A stretch of 64,000 nucleotides of DNA from Aphrocallistes beatrix (taxonomy: Eukaryota > Porifera > Hexactinellida > Sceptrulophora > Aphrocallistidae): NCBI GenBank assembly GCA_963281255.1, contig OY725496.1:3697723-3761722 (forward strand), given 5' to 3'. The notes under the pieces are model-generated. The model had not been told where the DNA came from. It did no database searches and worked only from the letters and a program-made list of their open reading frames with translations. Positions 63,691-64,000 of the stretch are shown here, piece by piece. The position numbers were made by a program, and so were the translations under genes. Every line of letters starts with the position of its first letter. Positions within the stretch are counted from its first letter, which is position 1.

Positions 63691-64000
63691 ATGGCAAAAG
63701 CATTTGTTACTCCTACTCACTTTGCGTTGGAAGAAGATCCGTCTTTATTACTGGAGAGAATAACTGTCAGAGAAGATGAATTATATCAGAAATTGGCTAG
63801 CCTCGATAAAACTAGGAATTTACCGGAAGAAAACCTAATCACACTAAATCGCACAAAGTCTCAAGTTGACCAGGCGTTCCAGATATGTGATTTGGAATTG
63901 GAGCGTGTTTCTGTCGAGAGCAATGAATTAATGAGGAATATAGAGGAAGCTCTATCACAGCTGAAGAAGAGAATTGACGTCACCACTATCGGCTATGTAG
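63691..64000 (+). CDS. Partial coiled-coil protein (runs off window end)
   Basis: From the ATG at 63691 the frame is open to the end of the window, 103 residues. The protein is mostly predicted helix with heptad-like Leu/Ile spacing (DPSLLLERITVREDELYQKL, RTKSQVDQAFQICDLELERV, LMRNIEEALSQLKKRIDV). The size and charge pattern resemble the coiled-coil N-terminus of the two NHL-repeat proteins in this window, but no direct sequence match is visible and the downstream part is not available. A textbook 3' splice site lies 10 nt upstream, so the 5' end is spliced or trans-spliced. Confidence 0.65.
   Translation, partial: MAKAFVTPTHFALEEDPSLLLERITVREDELYQKLASLDKTRNLPEENLITLNRTKSQVDQAFQICDLELERVSVESNELMRNIEEALSQLKKRIDVTTIGYV

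Overview
This is nuclear DNA from an animal. The window holds about twenty protein genes with clear metazoan orthologues: SPTLC1, a Munc13-4/BAIAP3-type gene, SPCS3, PPME1, EIF1A, AKAP17A, CFAP206, an ETO/MTG-type TAFH-MYND gene, METTL14, STIMATE, two cyclophilins, a WAC-like WW gene, RSPH3, BCAS3, WDR77 and KLHL20. It also holds two coiled-coil/NHL-repeat genes. The genes are compact. Many are intronless, and several introns are only 58-80 bp. Coding DNA is clearly richer in GC than the AT-rich spacers. Axonemal genes (CFAP206, RSPH3) point to a flagellated animal. An early-branching animal such as a sponge, perhaps a glass sponge, is my inference; the sequence does not prove it.

Layout. From 1 to about 40 kb nearly every gene lies on the minus strand: SPTLC1 (partial), the Munc13-like gene (10 exons), SPCS3, PPME1, NHL gene 1, EIF1A, a disordered 443-aa protein, AKAP17A, CFAP206, the TAFH-MYND gene, NHL gene 2, METTL14 and STIMATE. 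From 43.7 kb to the end every gene but one doubtful short ORF is on the plus strand: two cyclophilins, the WAC-like gene, RSPH3, BCAS3, WDR77, KLHL20 and a partial coiled-coil gene. The 3.8-kb divergent switch region at 40-43.8 kb is filled with foldback repeats and GC-rich structured DNA.

Mobile DNA is almost all class II. There is one apparently whole Tc1/mariner element with an intact DD35E-spaced transposase. There are two hAT-type miniature elements with exact 8-bp target duplications, two pogo-like miniature elements and one Tc1-like miniature element with TA duplications. There is also a recurring foldback family with an embedded TA microsatellite, and several private foldbacks. One AKAP17A intron of 3.1 kb has absorbed several repeats, including a minisatellite built on the palindrome GTTTAAAC. 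No retroviral or Polinton-like element was seen.

The most interesting unexplained signal is a pair of tandem hairpins at 34.13-34.31 kb. Their inner arms are conserved, while their basal stems differ in sequence but still pair. This looks like a two-member microRNA-type cluster. Functionally, the genes are housekeeping and cell-biology loci (sphingolipid synthesis, ER signal peptidase, PP2A demethylation, m6A writing, arginine-methylation cofactor, splicing, cilia) rather than one pathway.
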